From positions 1-64,000 of the forward strand of contig JAJJLU010000002.1 in assembly GCA_023807065.1 (NCBI GenBank): DNA of 64,000 nt. The letters are read 5' to 3'. Position numbers and translations under genes: made by a program. This DNA is from Isotricha intestinalis (taxonomy: Eukaryota > Ciliophora > Litostomatea > Vestibuliferida > Isotrichidae). The notes beneath the pieces were generated by a model, which saw nothing but the letters and a program-made list of their open reading frames with translations, was not told where the DNA came from and made no database searches. Of this stretch, positions 1-17,800 are shown in pieces. The first letter of the stretch is position 1, and each line of letters begins with the position of its first letter.

Positions 1-45
1 AATCCCCAATCCCCAATCCCCAATCCCCAATACCCAAACCCCCAG
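1..45. repeat. Telomeric repeat tract (C-rich strand)
   Basis: Four perfect copies of the 7-mer AATCCCC fill positions 1-28, followed by degenerate copies (AATACCC, AAACCCCC) up to about 43. Read outward, the G-strand unit is GGGGATT. A short C-rich repeat exactly at the sequence end, beside gene-poor AT-rich DNA, is what a telomere-capped chromosome end looks like. The unit resembles ciliate C4A2-type telomeres with one extra T. The degenerate inner copies suggest the junction with subtelomeric DNA. Confidence 0.85.
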
Positions 46-674
46 GTACAATTATTCAATTAATTATAAAAATTAAATAAAAGTTCATTTATTATCATAA
101 TAATATTATTAAATTAATAATAAAAAATTTCTTTTTTATTTTTATAATAAATTAATCAAAATTAGTAAATTTTTCTTTAAAATTATTGGAAAATTAAATA
201 ATTTTTATAATTTTCGACTAAAGTCAAAATTTATATGAATTCATTAATTACTCTCATCTTTGTACCATAATTATAATAAAATTTTTAAAATCAAATTTCT
301 CTTTTTAAAATTCAAATCATATAATTTATGGATTTAATATCACTTTATTTTAAAAAGATTGAACTTAAAAGAAAAAATAAAGTAAAAAAACATATTTCAA
401 TTTAATTCATTTATGTTTAGAAAATCGAAAAACATTTAAATATTGGATAATTTTACATAAAATATAAATATAAAAATATATTACAACAGATATATATTTC
501 AAAAATAAAGTAAAAATTATTCCTCATCATCAATTAATAATTAAATTATAGAGAACACTAAATTAGTTAAATATCTTTATCTAAATTTAGATAATGTTTC
601 CACTTTTTAAATTTGTAATTAAAAAAAATTATATATAAAAGAACTTATTCTTTGAATCTCAATAAAAAAAATAA
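46..674. other. Subtelomeric AT-rich spacer
   Basis: No open reading frame of note, no repeat and no RNA-like GC island was seen. It separates the telomere repeats from the antigen-like gene and presumably contains that gene's promoter. Confidence 0.5.
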
Positions 675-1339
675 ATGAAAAAAATATTTCTTATTTTTAT
701 CATTTTTTCATTGTTTATATCATCATTATGTATAGATGGATGTTCAAATAGTTATTCTCCATGTACAACATGTAAAGAAGGATATTTAAAAATAAATGAG
801 GGTAACGTGTTTGTTTGGATGTAAAACTGAATCATCAACAAAAGGAAAATGTGAAACTTGAAATGATGGATTCTTAAAAGTCTCAGATGGTTCAGCATGT
901 CTTTATGGATGTGAAGAGTGAAGGAACTGGCGATGATAAAGGAACATGTGCAACATGTAAAAGCACTGAAAAATTAAAAACAGATAAATCAGGATGTCTT
1001 TATGGATGTAAAATACAAGATAGCAATGCATATACAGCTTGTAATGATGGATATATATTAACAAAAGCTGGAACATTTATAAAGGGATGTGTTACTGTTG
1101 ATACTACTGCTGATTGTGCTAAATGTTCGAAATGTACTACAGACGCTAATCTCTACTGATAAGTTATCTTGTATAGCTAATTGTAAAACACTGGTCATAA
1201 TTTTGATGTTTGTTCTGAATGTACTTCAGGTTATTCTTTATCTACTGATAAAACTAGTCTTACTGCTGAAATTAAAAACAATGGAATTTTTGGTTTACGT
1301 GTAGGTTTATTAATTTTTGTTTTACTTTTTTTATTTTAA
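675..1339 (+). pseudogene. Broken cysteine-rich GPI-type surface antigen gene
   Basis: From the ATG at 675 the reading gives a signal peptide (MKKIFLIFIIFSLFISSLC), then repeated cysteine modules of the type C-x2-C-x-(D/E)-G-(Y/F) and C-L-(Y/F)-G-C-K. It ends with a hydrophobic tail (GLRVGLLIFVLLFLF) and stop at 1337-1339, typical of a GPI attachment signal. The frame is broken repeatedly: a one-base loss near 800, an in-frame TGA near 859 where the repeat expects Cys (CET-stop-NDGF), an extra base near 916, an extra base near 1153 and a loss near 1190. This general architecture is known from ciliate immobilisation antigens and other protist surface proteins. Five lesions in 665 bp point to a decayed subtelomeric copy; poor assembly next to the telomere is the alternative. 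Confidence 0.7.
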
Positions 1340-3739
1340 ATAATAAATAATTTTTAATTTATATATCTTTTTGATAATTTAAAATCATAGTTTTATCTTA
1401 TAGTATATATTTTAAATAAACATTTATGTAATAATATAAAAATAAATAATAATATGATATAATTATATTGAGATTTATGTGAATAAAAAACTGATTTCAA
1501 ATAATGGTCTTTCGTTTGTTTTCAAAAAAATAAATGATATTAAAGAAAGAAATTTTTATTATCTATCTATGTTTGAAAATAGTGAATATCAATTTTTAAT
1601 TTTTTAATATTTCAAATATATATATATTTAAATGATTTTAGTTTTTCTTTCTCAATTTATACTTTTGAAATTCAAAACATCAAAGATAATATAATAAAAT
1701 ATAATAATCTAAATTTTAAAAATATGAATAACCGAGAAATTAGAACAAAATTATTATAAATTCATTTTTTTCATATTCATAAAAGAAAAGTTTTTCAAAT
1801 CATCCTTAAAATTAATAATATTGGTTAATATAAATTAATTATGCTTTGATGAAAAAATAAAACAAAAAACAATTGACTCTTTTTATTATGAATTCAAAAA
1901 CAATTTTCATAAAAAGAAAAAATTATAAAAAAAATTTATTTTGATTTGATCTTATTGTTTAATATCAATTTTTATTTAAATATTTGATGAGTAATTTTAT
2001 TTTTATTTCTTTCTATTTAAAAGTTGTAAATTAAGATATATTACATTTTGATTTCTTATTGAAATAATTCTTTTTCTTAGGTTAATGTCATTTTCTGAGT
2101 ACATATAAATCTAAAGAAAGAAATTAATTAAAAGGTGATTTTGTTGAATTATTTTTTGATTCTGAGAATGTCATTTGTTGATTATAATCTACTTTTATTT
2201 TTTTACAGGAAAAATTTTTTTTCAATCACCCTTAAAAAGTTTTTCAAAAAAAATATAGTCTTTTATTAATGAATTAATTAAATTAAGAATTTATTTAATA
2301 TGGAAAATCCAGGACTATAGTAAATATTTTATATTATTAAAAAAACTAATATTATAAATTAAATATAAACTTTCTTTTTAATTTTTTTTATGTTAAATTT
2401 ATATATATGCTAATGTCTTTAGTGTTTCTCAAAACAATATTTTGAAAGTCATCCCTCAAATTTTTCAATTACCTTTATTACCTTTAAAATATTTTTTTCT
2501 TTAAAAAATTAAACACTATATTTTTAATTCTTATGTAATAAATTACACGATAGACCCTTAATTATTTAAGGTATTTAAATAGAAAATTGAGCCCAGGACC
2601 AGACAATGTCTCAGGAGGTTTTTCCGATTAGGACACAGAGGATGAGTTGTCACAAAAATGTCTATATCGCCTACGGTATTTCAAAAACGAGAAAATATGA
2701 AATTTTAAACCTCAATTATTTTTTTTAAAATTTTTTTGTTTAATTTGAATTATTTTTATACTTTTATTAATAATTTTTCAAAAATTATATATTATTTTAT
2801 AAAATAGATAAGAGTAAAAAATATATAATATATATATTTTATAATTTTTTATTTTTGGAATTGAAAAAAAATGAAAAGAACAATTAAAATAAAATACTTT
2901 TTTCTTTTTTTTCCTTAAATTAGTTTAAATTGTTTTAATTATCATTAGATTTGTTTTTTTTATTGAAAAAAATTATGAAAGAAAAAAAAATTCAAAATAA
3001 ATAAATTTATATGAGTGATATTTTATCTTGTCCTCTGATTAAAATTAATTTAAAAGAATTCAAAAGAAAAAATAATTAAAGATATCGAATATTTTCTAAA
3101 TCTAATTAAACATTTTTAATCATTTATATATTAAAAATAATTCTTTAAATCTTATTAATTCAATTTAAATTTTGCTGAAAGTTTATGTATAATTAAATGA
3201 TGATAATTTAAAAAGAATCAATAGTATAAATATGAAATTTTCCAATGAGATAATTTATTTTTTAATATTAAAGGAATCTTAAAAGGGTTATAATAATGAT
3301 ATTCTTTATTGAACAAACAGAAAATATAGAATCACCTTTTATTTAATATTTTTTTTGCCCTAATTGATATAAAATCTGAATTTTTTTAATTGAGAATAAA
3401 AAAGTACAAAAAAGTATTTCCATTATCAAATAATATTTTAATTACTTATATATTATTTTTTAATTTAATTCAATAATTTCTACACTCATAATAAAAACTT
3501 TGAATTTATTTGTTTTAAAAAAAAATATTTAATATCCTAATATTAATTCATATTAATAGTTACTCTTTCAAATAATCCAAATTATATAATTCTTCATATA
3601 GAGCTTTAACCTTATTTTTTTATTTTCTACACATATATTTTATTTATTAATATTTGTGATCATCAAATATTAATTATTTTTTTATTAAATCTCAATTAAA
3701 AAATCAAATTTTTAATAATATTATATATATATTATTTAT
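1340..3739. other. Gene-poor subtelomeric spacer
   Basis: About 2.4 kb of strongly AT-rich DNA with no convincing reading frame on either strand. The only compositional landmark is the GC-rich island at 2586-2690, listed separately. Confidence 0.5.
2586..2690. ncRNA. Candidate structured RNA (GC-rich island)
   Basis: About 105 bases of roughly balanced composition sit alone in DNA that is otherwise almost only A and T. The stretch has local self-complementarity: AGAC-AAT-GTCT near 2600-2612, GACA with TGTC near 2631-2652, and a six-pair hairpin ATATCG-CCTA-CGGTAT near 2673-2688. Just upstream, ACCCTTAA and TTAAGGT (about 2554-2573) can also pair. No coding frame crosses it. In such genomes isolated GC islands are often small RNA genes, but I could not match it to tRNA, U1-U6, SRP, RNase P or telomerase RNA. 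Strand is undecided. Confidence 0.35.
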
Positions 3740-8680
<4,941 letters not shown>

Positions 8681-8852
8681 TTATTTAATTGGTGAAACAA
8701 TAATTTAAAAAAATTAAAATAAATAATATAAAGGGATAAATCATCAAAATAAATTAAATCATAAAATAAATAATTATTTTTAATAAATAGAACATAATAA
8801 AAAATATAAAAATAATAAAAAATTAATTTAATTAAAATTAATTAAAAATAAT

Positions 8853-11800
8853 TTATTTATGTTTCTTATATTTAGACATCCAATCAATACTCATATCTCT
8901 ACTATTAGATGTCTTATCAAAATCTTCAACTTGATAATCACTATTTTGAATAGAACTATCTTCAATTCTTTCAATTCTACTTTCATTTTTTCCTTCAACA
9001 ACTGTAGGACTAAAAACATATTTTTTTTGAACAGTAGTATAATATTTTTTACTCATTTCTTCATTCATAGAAGGTTCTTCAGCAGAAAACATTCCAAGAT
9101 TAGAACCAAATCTTTCAAATTCTTTAATAACAGAAGGATTCATTTCATCTTCATCACCAAAAACTTCATTTGCCATTTGTAAATAAGAATAATGTAAATT
9201 TTTATACATTAATTCTAATTTTTTTCTTGCCATTTTTTTAACAAAAGCTGCAAATCTCCATTTTCTAACAAGTTCTCTAATAAATCTATTTTTTGCAACA
9301 TTTTGATGCATTTTAGTAATTCTAATTAAATATATTAATAAATACATTCTATTTGGTTCTATCATTGATTCACATACATGTTTTACATATTTTCTTCTAA
9401 ATAATGAATATAATTTATTTAATAATGGTCCTGTTTTATCCACATAATCACTTCTTTCTTTCATATTTGTTACTAATTCTACTTTTGGTTCTATCATTTT
9501 TTTATTCGAATAATTTTTATATAATTTACAAAATCTTGTGAATAAATCATTTTTCTTTAATTTATTCATTGTCTCTCTTTTTCTATTTAGTATTTTAGAT
9601 TCTAAATATTTTACAAAGAAAGGAAGAAGTTTTTTTATTGGAGCTGAATTATCTTTTTGAGTTATTTTTGTTTTTTTAGAATTTGATTTAAAAGATAATT
9701 TTGTTACTGGAGTTTGATGACTTGAAGTTTGTTCTCCTTTATATTCATATTGGGTTTTTTTAGATAAATTATTATATAATTTATCTAAAAATTCTTTGGC
9801 ATAAAGCGGCTTTATTGTTTTTTTAACATAATTATTACATGTATTATTCATTTGTTCTAATTTTTTAAAAATATATAATTTCATTACTCTTTGAATTAAT
9901 TGTTGTTTATTTTGATCTACAATATTATTTTTTGATTTATTTAATGTTTGTCCTAATTTTTCAAATTTTTTCTTATTTTCTGCGTTTTTCTTCAATTTAT
10001 TTAAAAAATCTATTGCTCTTATTCTTGGAATATCATGGAATAATTTTTTTAATAAAGATACTTTTGTATATATATCTAAAGATATTATTTTTCTTCTATT
10101 ATCTATTAAATTTAATGCTTTATTAAATATCTCTTCTCTTTCTTTTATTTTTTTAACTGTTTTATTCCATTTATTAACTGTATCTTTTAAATTAAGTTCA
10201 TTTCTTTTCTTATCATATTTAATATATATTTCCTTTAAAATTTCTATTATTTTTTTTCTTCTTTTCATATCATTTAATTTAGAAAAAACTTCTTTTTGTG
10301 CATTTTTCACAATAGGATTTTTTAATTTTTTCATTAAAACAAATTGTTTTAATTTATTCAAAATATTTCCAATATTAGAATTTCTATTTCTAATATTATA
10401 TTTTTGGGAAATATTTTTCCAATTTTGTCTTGCATTTACTAATTTATATCTTTTAATAATATATCTATTTATTCTACTAGCAGCTCTTTTAACTTTAATA
10501 GTTTCAACTTTTTTACTCCATTTTTGAAGATAAGTATGAACAATATTATTTTTCTTATTACTTAATTTATTTAATATTCTTTTTAATTTATCAAGAATTT
10601 TATTTTTTCTTGTTCTTATTAAATATAATCTCCAATTTTTTTGAATTTTAGAAGCAGCAAATTTATTATTTAATTTATCAGTATTTATTTTCCAAGTATC
10701 AATAAATTTTTTATAAATTCTATTTCTTAAATTATCTGGTACTTTCATCACTTTTCTTAATAAATTATTTTTAGCTTGATTTTTAATTCTATCATAAGTT
10801 TCTTTTAGAGTTGTTGTTCTTTTTTCAATAATTGTAGTGAAAAATTTATTTAAAGTTTTTTGTTCTCCATTAGTTTTGATTTTATCAAAAGCATCTTTAC
10901 AACCAAATTTAGTATTAAATAATTTATCTAAACCTTTTTGAATTTTTCTTTGTCTTAACATTTCTCTTCTATCATCCATTTTTTTTCTAATTTCATTCAT
11001 AAAATTTTGAATAACTTTAGAAGAATCATTAAATTTTCTGACATTTGCATTATTTTTCCATCTATATAAAGCAATTCTTTTTTTATTATTAATATTATTA
11101 CTTTTTCTTAATAAAATCCTTTTTAATCTTTCTTTAATTCCTTTTAATCTATTTAATTTTTTTCTGGCTTTTAAACCTCTGAAAAGAGTTTGAATTAAAG
11201 TTGATTTAGTTTGTCTTGATTCATTTACTTTATCTTTTTGATTTTTCCATTTATCAAGATATTTCTTTAAATTCATTGTTTTTAAATCTTCAGTTAATTT
11301 TGTTGTTCTTTTAATTAAAATTTTCTTAATATCTAATTTTCTAGTATTATCTTTTAATCCTTTTGTTAAAGTTGGCATTGAAATTTTTTGAAGAATTTTT
11401 TTTAATTTATTAAATTTAACTGCTTGAAGAATTCTTTTTCCTGCAAGTTTTTGAGCATGTTTAATATAATAACTTTTAAATTTATCATTTAATTTTTTTG
11501 CAATTTTTGGTCTTAAATATCTTTGAATTAATTTACTTTTTTCATTAACACCAATTAATCTAGATTTATTATTCCATTTTCTTAATGCAGTATTTATTTT
11601 ATTATTATTTTTAGCATTTTTTCTATCAACAAATTTATTAAGTAAAATATTTATTTTCTTTAATTTATCTTTTTTATTTTTGGCTTTATAGTTTCTGAAA
11701 GCATTTTGAATTTTATTAGCACTTTTATTAGTAAAAGAACAATATTGTTGCCATTTATTAATATATCTTTTTAAAGCAGAAATACCATCAGTATAAGCTC

Positions 11801-14800
11801 TTTTAGTAGATAAATTTTGTAAATATTTTACTCTTAAAGTATTATTAACACTTGAAATAATATTATTAGTTGCATATCTTTTTTCAATTTGGCTTTTCAT
11901 TTTTGACATTGATTTTTTTAAAGGAGCCATATATCTATTTGCTTCTATTAATATATCTGCAATTTCTCTTACTGCAGTTCCTTTAAATAATCTTTGAAAT
12001 TTATTCATTGCATCTAATTTATCTCCTTCTTTTTTTCCAATATAATTTTTAAAAGCATTTTGAATTTTATTCACTGCTTTATTCATTTTTTCCATTCTTA
12101 CTTTTCTTGCCCATAATGTAAATGGAATTCTCAATGCAATTTCTTTATCTTTTTGTTTTTTTAATATATATTTATTTAAGATATCTGTTCTTTTAATTGT
12201 ATCTTTTTCTTTTTTAATATTCTTCTTCTTTTTTAACCATGTAACTATTTTTTCTTTATTTGTTATTGTTTTATCATAAGTTTTATTTTTCCATCTATTA
12301 AGATAAATTGGTAAGAAATGTTTTTCTAAAGAATTTTTTATTTTTGGTTGAACTTTTAATAATGCTTTTTGTCTTGAAATTGTTTTTAAACCATTTTTTA
12401 ATATATTATATGGTCTTTTAATATAAATATCTTCTAAAGTTTTATACATTGCTTCTCCTTTTCCACCAATAATTCTAGAAGCTTTATTCATTAAATTATT
12501 TAATTGATGTTTCATACTTTTCTTAAATAATTTTTGTAATTTATCTTCTGCATTATTTCTATTTAATCTTTCCACATTATCTCTAATAAATGCTTGTATA
12601 ATTTTCATATTGTCTTCATTTTTTAAATATTGAGATATTCTTAACCATTTTCTTAAATAAACTTGTGTCATTCTTTTTCTTTCATAATCATTTTTTTCAA
12701 AAAGTTCATTTATTTTAATATTTCTGGTTTTTAAATCATCTCTTTTTTTTCTTGATTTTAAATTTCTAAAAGCATTTTGAATTTTTAAAGCAGCTTCATT
12801 ATTTTTAAGAACTGGAATTAAATTTTTCCATTTATTAAAAGTATCACTTAATATTTTTCTATTAATATTATCTTGTTTGTTAATATGATTTAAAAGTGTT
12901 TTTCCCATATGTTTATTTTTACCACTTTCAAATACTTTTTTAAACATAGTTTTTTTAGTATATTTACTTATTAATTCAGCTCCTTCAACTATTTTTTTTC
13001 TTCTATCTGCTGGTCTAGTTAATCTTGCTTTAAGAAAATGTTGAATTATATGAGCATTTTTATTATTTTTTAAAGCTTGGGCAATTCTATTAAATCTTAA
13101 TAAATATAATTTTGCTTTATTCTTTAAATTTTCATTTTTATTTTTAACAATTTTATTCAATAATAAAGTCAATTTCATTCTATTAATTGAATTTTTAGTA
13201 TTTAATATTTTTTTAAAGAAATTTTGAATGTTATCTGCTTTTTCTCTTTTTTTCTTATCAAAAGTTTTAATTGATTCTATTATAATATTTTTAGGTTCTG
13301 TAAAAACATCATTATGAATTTTTCCTGATGGAATATATCTTTCAAATAAATCTTTAATTTTATTTTTCATTCTATTTGTGTCACCTAATTTACTCAACCA
13401 AATTTTAATTGCTTTTTTTTCATCTTCTAAATTTATTCTAGGTTTAATTTTATTAATCATAATTTTTAATAAATGATTAATTCTTCTAGTTTTAGCTCTT
13501 TCTTTAATACCAGAATAAATTTGAGGTTCATCTCTTTTTTTCAAACCTCTTTTTAATAATTGACAACCTCTTCTAATTCTTTTTAAATTATCTAAATAAT
13601 TTGTAGGAGTTATATTGGCTCTCCATTTTAATAAACAAGCATGTAATCTTGCTTTATCATTTGCTTTTTCTTTTAAAGTTTGAGAATTTTTAATTTGTTT
13701 AACTAATAAACTTTTTAAATATGCTTCTCTTATTTGATGTATTTTTTTCTTCCAATTACTAAAATATCTATTTTTAATCATTTTATCATTTTGTCTTAAT
13801 GTATTTCCTATAATTTTTTTAGCTTTTTCTACATCTTTTTCTCTTAATTGAATTTTTTTTGTTTTATATTGCCAAATTCTAAAAGCTTGTGATAATGGCT
13901 TTCCTTGTTTTTCTTTTAATAATCTTCTTAATCTTGTTTTTATTTTTCTAAATTTATTTGGGTCTATTTTTGCTGCATTTCTAAACCATTTTAATAACGC
14001 ATTATGTAATAAATTTTTTTTATATGATGAACTTGTTTTAAATACTGATGTTAAACCTTTATTTTTTTGAACTGAATTAACTTTAGTTTTCATTACATTT
14101 AAAACTTTTTTAAAACTATCTTTTCTTGCTTTATTTTGAATAAGCATTAACCCTTTATAAAAATTATAATCTAATCCTTTTCTTCTATATAATTTCCATC
14201 TTGTGAAATATTTAGATAATAATTTTATATCATTGTTTTTTTTTAAATCTTGTTTTGTTTTTAACATAAGTTCAGTTTTTAAATTTTTAATATTTCCTAA
14301 ATTTATCTTTCTTCTCCATTTATTTAATGTTTTTCTTAAAATATCCTTTTTAAGTTTATTTTCATTTTTAGTTCTATTTTTGAGAATAGGATTAAGTCTT
14401 CTTTTGTAATTTTTAGAACTTTTTAATTTAGTAAAAGGTTCTTTGCAATCTTTATTATTAATATAATGTTTTAATAAATTTAAACCTTTCATCATTTTAG
14501 GATAATATTCTTCAGGTTTCCTGCATTCATTTCTCCATTTAAAGAAAGCTTTTAATAATTTATCTCTGTTAGATCTTTCTTTAACTCTATTTGCATTTTG
14601 TTTAATAAATTTAGCTTTTAAATTTAATATATTTTCTTTAACTTTTTCTCTTTCGGTATTTCTTCTCCATCTATCAAATACTTCTCTTAAAGTTGATCTT
14701 GGTTTATTTAATCTATTATATATTGATTTTAAATAATAGGGTCTATAATCTTTTCCCATTTTTCTATATAATTTAACCAATACTGTTAAAGCTCTATTAT

Positions 14801-17800
14801 CATAAATTTTGTGTAATTTATCAAATCCTTCTCTTACTCTTCTTAATTTTTCTATATTATCATAATGTTTCTTTGAAGCACAAAATAATTTCCATCTTGT
14901 TAAATATCTTGCTAATTTTAACTTTTTATTTCTAGATTCATTATTTTGATATAAATATTTAATTAGTTGAGTTTTTAAATCTCTTATTTCATAGTTATTG
15001 CATTGCTCTCTCCATTTAAAGAAAAAATATCTTAAAATACTTTTATCTTTATTCAAATATTTGGATAATATTTTTTTACTTGCTTTATCTAAAGCTCTTT
15101 TAGCTTTAACTTTAGTAATTCTTTTCATAAATTCTTGTTCAGCAGGATAAATAGCATCTCTTCCTAATTTATTTAAAATTTTAGACATTAATTTATATTT
15201 ATTAAACAAAGCTTCTAAATCAATTTTTGGTCTTTGTCTCCATTGATGAAATCTCTTAGATAAAACTCTAATTCTATATTTTTTAAATATAGTTTCCACT
15301 AAAGTTTTATATAATTTATCGTGAATTTCTCTATTCTTAGCTTTTAAAGCTTTATCTTTCCATCTTATTAAATAATCTCTCCAATTATGTTTAATGTATC
15401 TTTCCTTAACTCCAAAAGCTCTTAAAATACCATCTCTTTCTAATTCATATTCTGTTTTTTCTTTAATTGCATTTAATGGATCTTCATATGTTGCTCTAAA
15501 ACAAAATTTTTCCAATAATTCTGCTCCTTGTAAATAATTTAATAATTTATTATTTGGAACTTGCTTTTTCCATTTGTCAAAATATTTTTTTAATTTTATT
15601 TTATCCATTCTACTATCTAATCTCTCTACTTTATTTTTAAAAACTCCTTTTTTGAAACTTTCAAGTTGTAATTTATTAGTAATTTTCTTCCATTTATTTA
15701 AAATATTCCTTAAATCATTTTGTAAATTTTTTCCTCCTTTTTTGATCATTTTCTTCAATTTCAATTGTTTAATAATTTCAGTTAAATAATCTTTTAATTT
15801 AGGTTCAGCACTAATTAAACCATGTCTTTTACTTAATTTATTTAATCCATTAATCATATCAAGAGCTCCGAAAAATTTTTTTTTCTGAGCTTCTGCATTT
15901 TTAGATTTACTCATATATTTTAAGCAATTTGCTTTAAGTGCCCATTCATCTAAATATTTCTTTAATTTCCTTTTATTTTTTTCATCATTCTCTCTTTTAT
16001 AAACTAATTTTGTTCCTTTTTCAAGTCGATTTTTAATTAAATGACTTTTATCATTCCATGCCCTTAAATAAGGCAAAGCTCTAATAAGAGATAATTTATT
16101 ATCTTTTTCTAATAATATTTTAGTCAAAGCATCTTTTCTCCATTTATTTTGTGAGAAAATTTCATTCCAAACTAAAGGTCTAACATGTCTGACTAAAGCA
16201 TTTTCAATGCTATCACAAAATCTTTGATGTAACATACTTAAATATATTATATCATACATATATTTTCTTAACCATCTTCCTCTCCAATAACTTTGTATTT
16301 TAATTATTTTTTGAAGAACACCTTCATATTTTTCTTTAAGTCCTCTCCACCATCCTTGAACAATTTTAGCTGCTTTTTCTCTAAATTTAGGATTCACATT
16401 TATTGTTGATTTTCCTCCTGCTTTTTTAGTAACTTTTTTAATTTTAAATTGCTCTTTTTTTTTAAAAGCTTCTTGAGCTAAATCTACTACTCCTCCTTTT
16501 TCAAAACGCATTCTTCTTAAAATTGTCCTATCTTCTGTATTTCCTCCTTTTGAACTTAACATTGCTAAAGTAACATAAAGAAATTTATTTTGATTTGTTC
16601 TTGTATTTTTTTTCCCTGCTAAAGTAGAATTTAAAGTATTTCTATCAAAAGTTTTTTTATTTTCTTCAAAACTTCTTCCTAAATTTGGATCAGGACTTTG
16701 AGAAACAGTTCGATTTTTTGATAATAAAATAGAACTTAATTTATTCATTTTCTGAAGAACTTTATATCTATCATTAAATAAATCATCATTAGCACTTGGA
16801 ATAACAGTTTGTGAAGTTGAAATTAATCTACCTTCTTTTCCTTTACTAGGATCATAACCTTTAGTCATTTGTTTAATTAATTTCTTTACTTCAGCTTCAG
16901 TCATATTTTCTCTTTGATCTTTTGTTCTTACATAATCTTCTATTTTCTCCATATCATTTTGAATTGGTCTAACTCCTTCAACCATTCCATCAGCATCAGG
17001 CCTAATTAAAACATTTTGATTTCTATCCATTTGACTTTTTAAATCTTTTAATTGAGTCTGAGGAATATCACTTTGTTTTATATCACTAGTACTTTCATCT
17101 TCTACATTTTGCTTAGGTGACATTTTCCCTGTTCCAATTGATTGTTCATTTAAATCTCTTGGATTCATATTATATTGTATTTCTCTACTATTTCCACTTA
17201 AGTAATCTACATTTCCATGTATTGGTATTCCGGGAGATCCCATTGATTGCATTGATTGCATATTCATTGGGGATCCCATTGTATAATTTACTTGGTTTTC
17301 TCCTTGAATAAATGAACCTTGTAACATTGGTTGATCTAAAAATATATTTCCAGGCTCATTTTGATTAAAACTTTGATAACTTTGATATATAATTTGACCA
17401 CTTTGATTACTATTATTCATCATTCCATTATTCATATTATTATACATTGACATATTATTATAATTACTCCCATTATTATAATTTGAACTTACTCTAGGGC
17501 TTCTTCTTTGATTTAAAGTTCTAATATTATATTCAATTTCTTCTTTAGTTTCCCCTATATTAATTGTCTTAGGACTTCTTTCTAATCTTTCTCTGTTCCT
17601 TTCAATATTCATAGTTAAAGTAGGTATAGGTCTTTTCCCCATGACTTGAGCAGTATCTGCTCTATCATTGAGATCATTTCTGACAGCAGAGACAACACTC
17701 TGTCCAATCATAGTAGGAGATCGCATTTCATTAACTCGTGTTGTAGCTCTAGGAGACATAGCCGCTGTCCGACGGAAGTTCACCTCGTTTGGGTCGAGAT

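Noticed and set aside
850..862. TGA read as Cys (euplotid code), which would give CETCNDGF in the antigen gene
   Set aside because: TGA ends RBX1, the kinase and others at natural lengths, and large genes use only TGT/TGC for Cys. The antigen has four other lesions, so a nonsense mutation is simpler.
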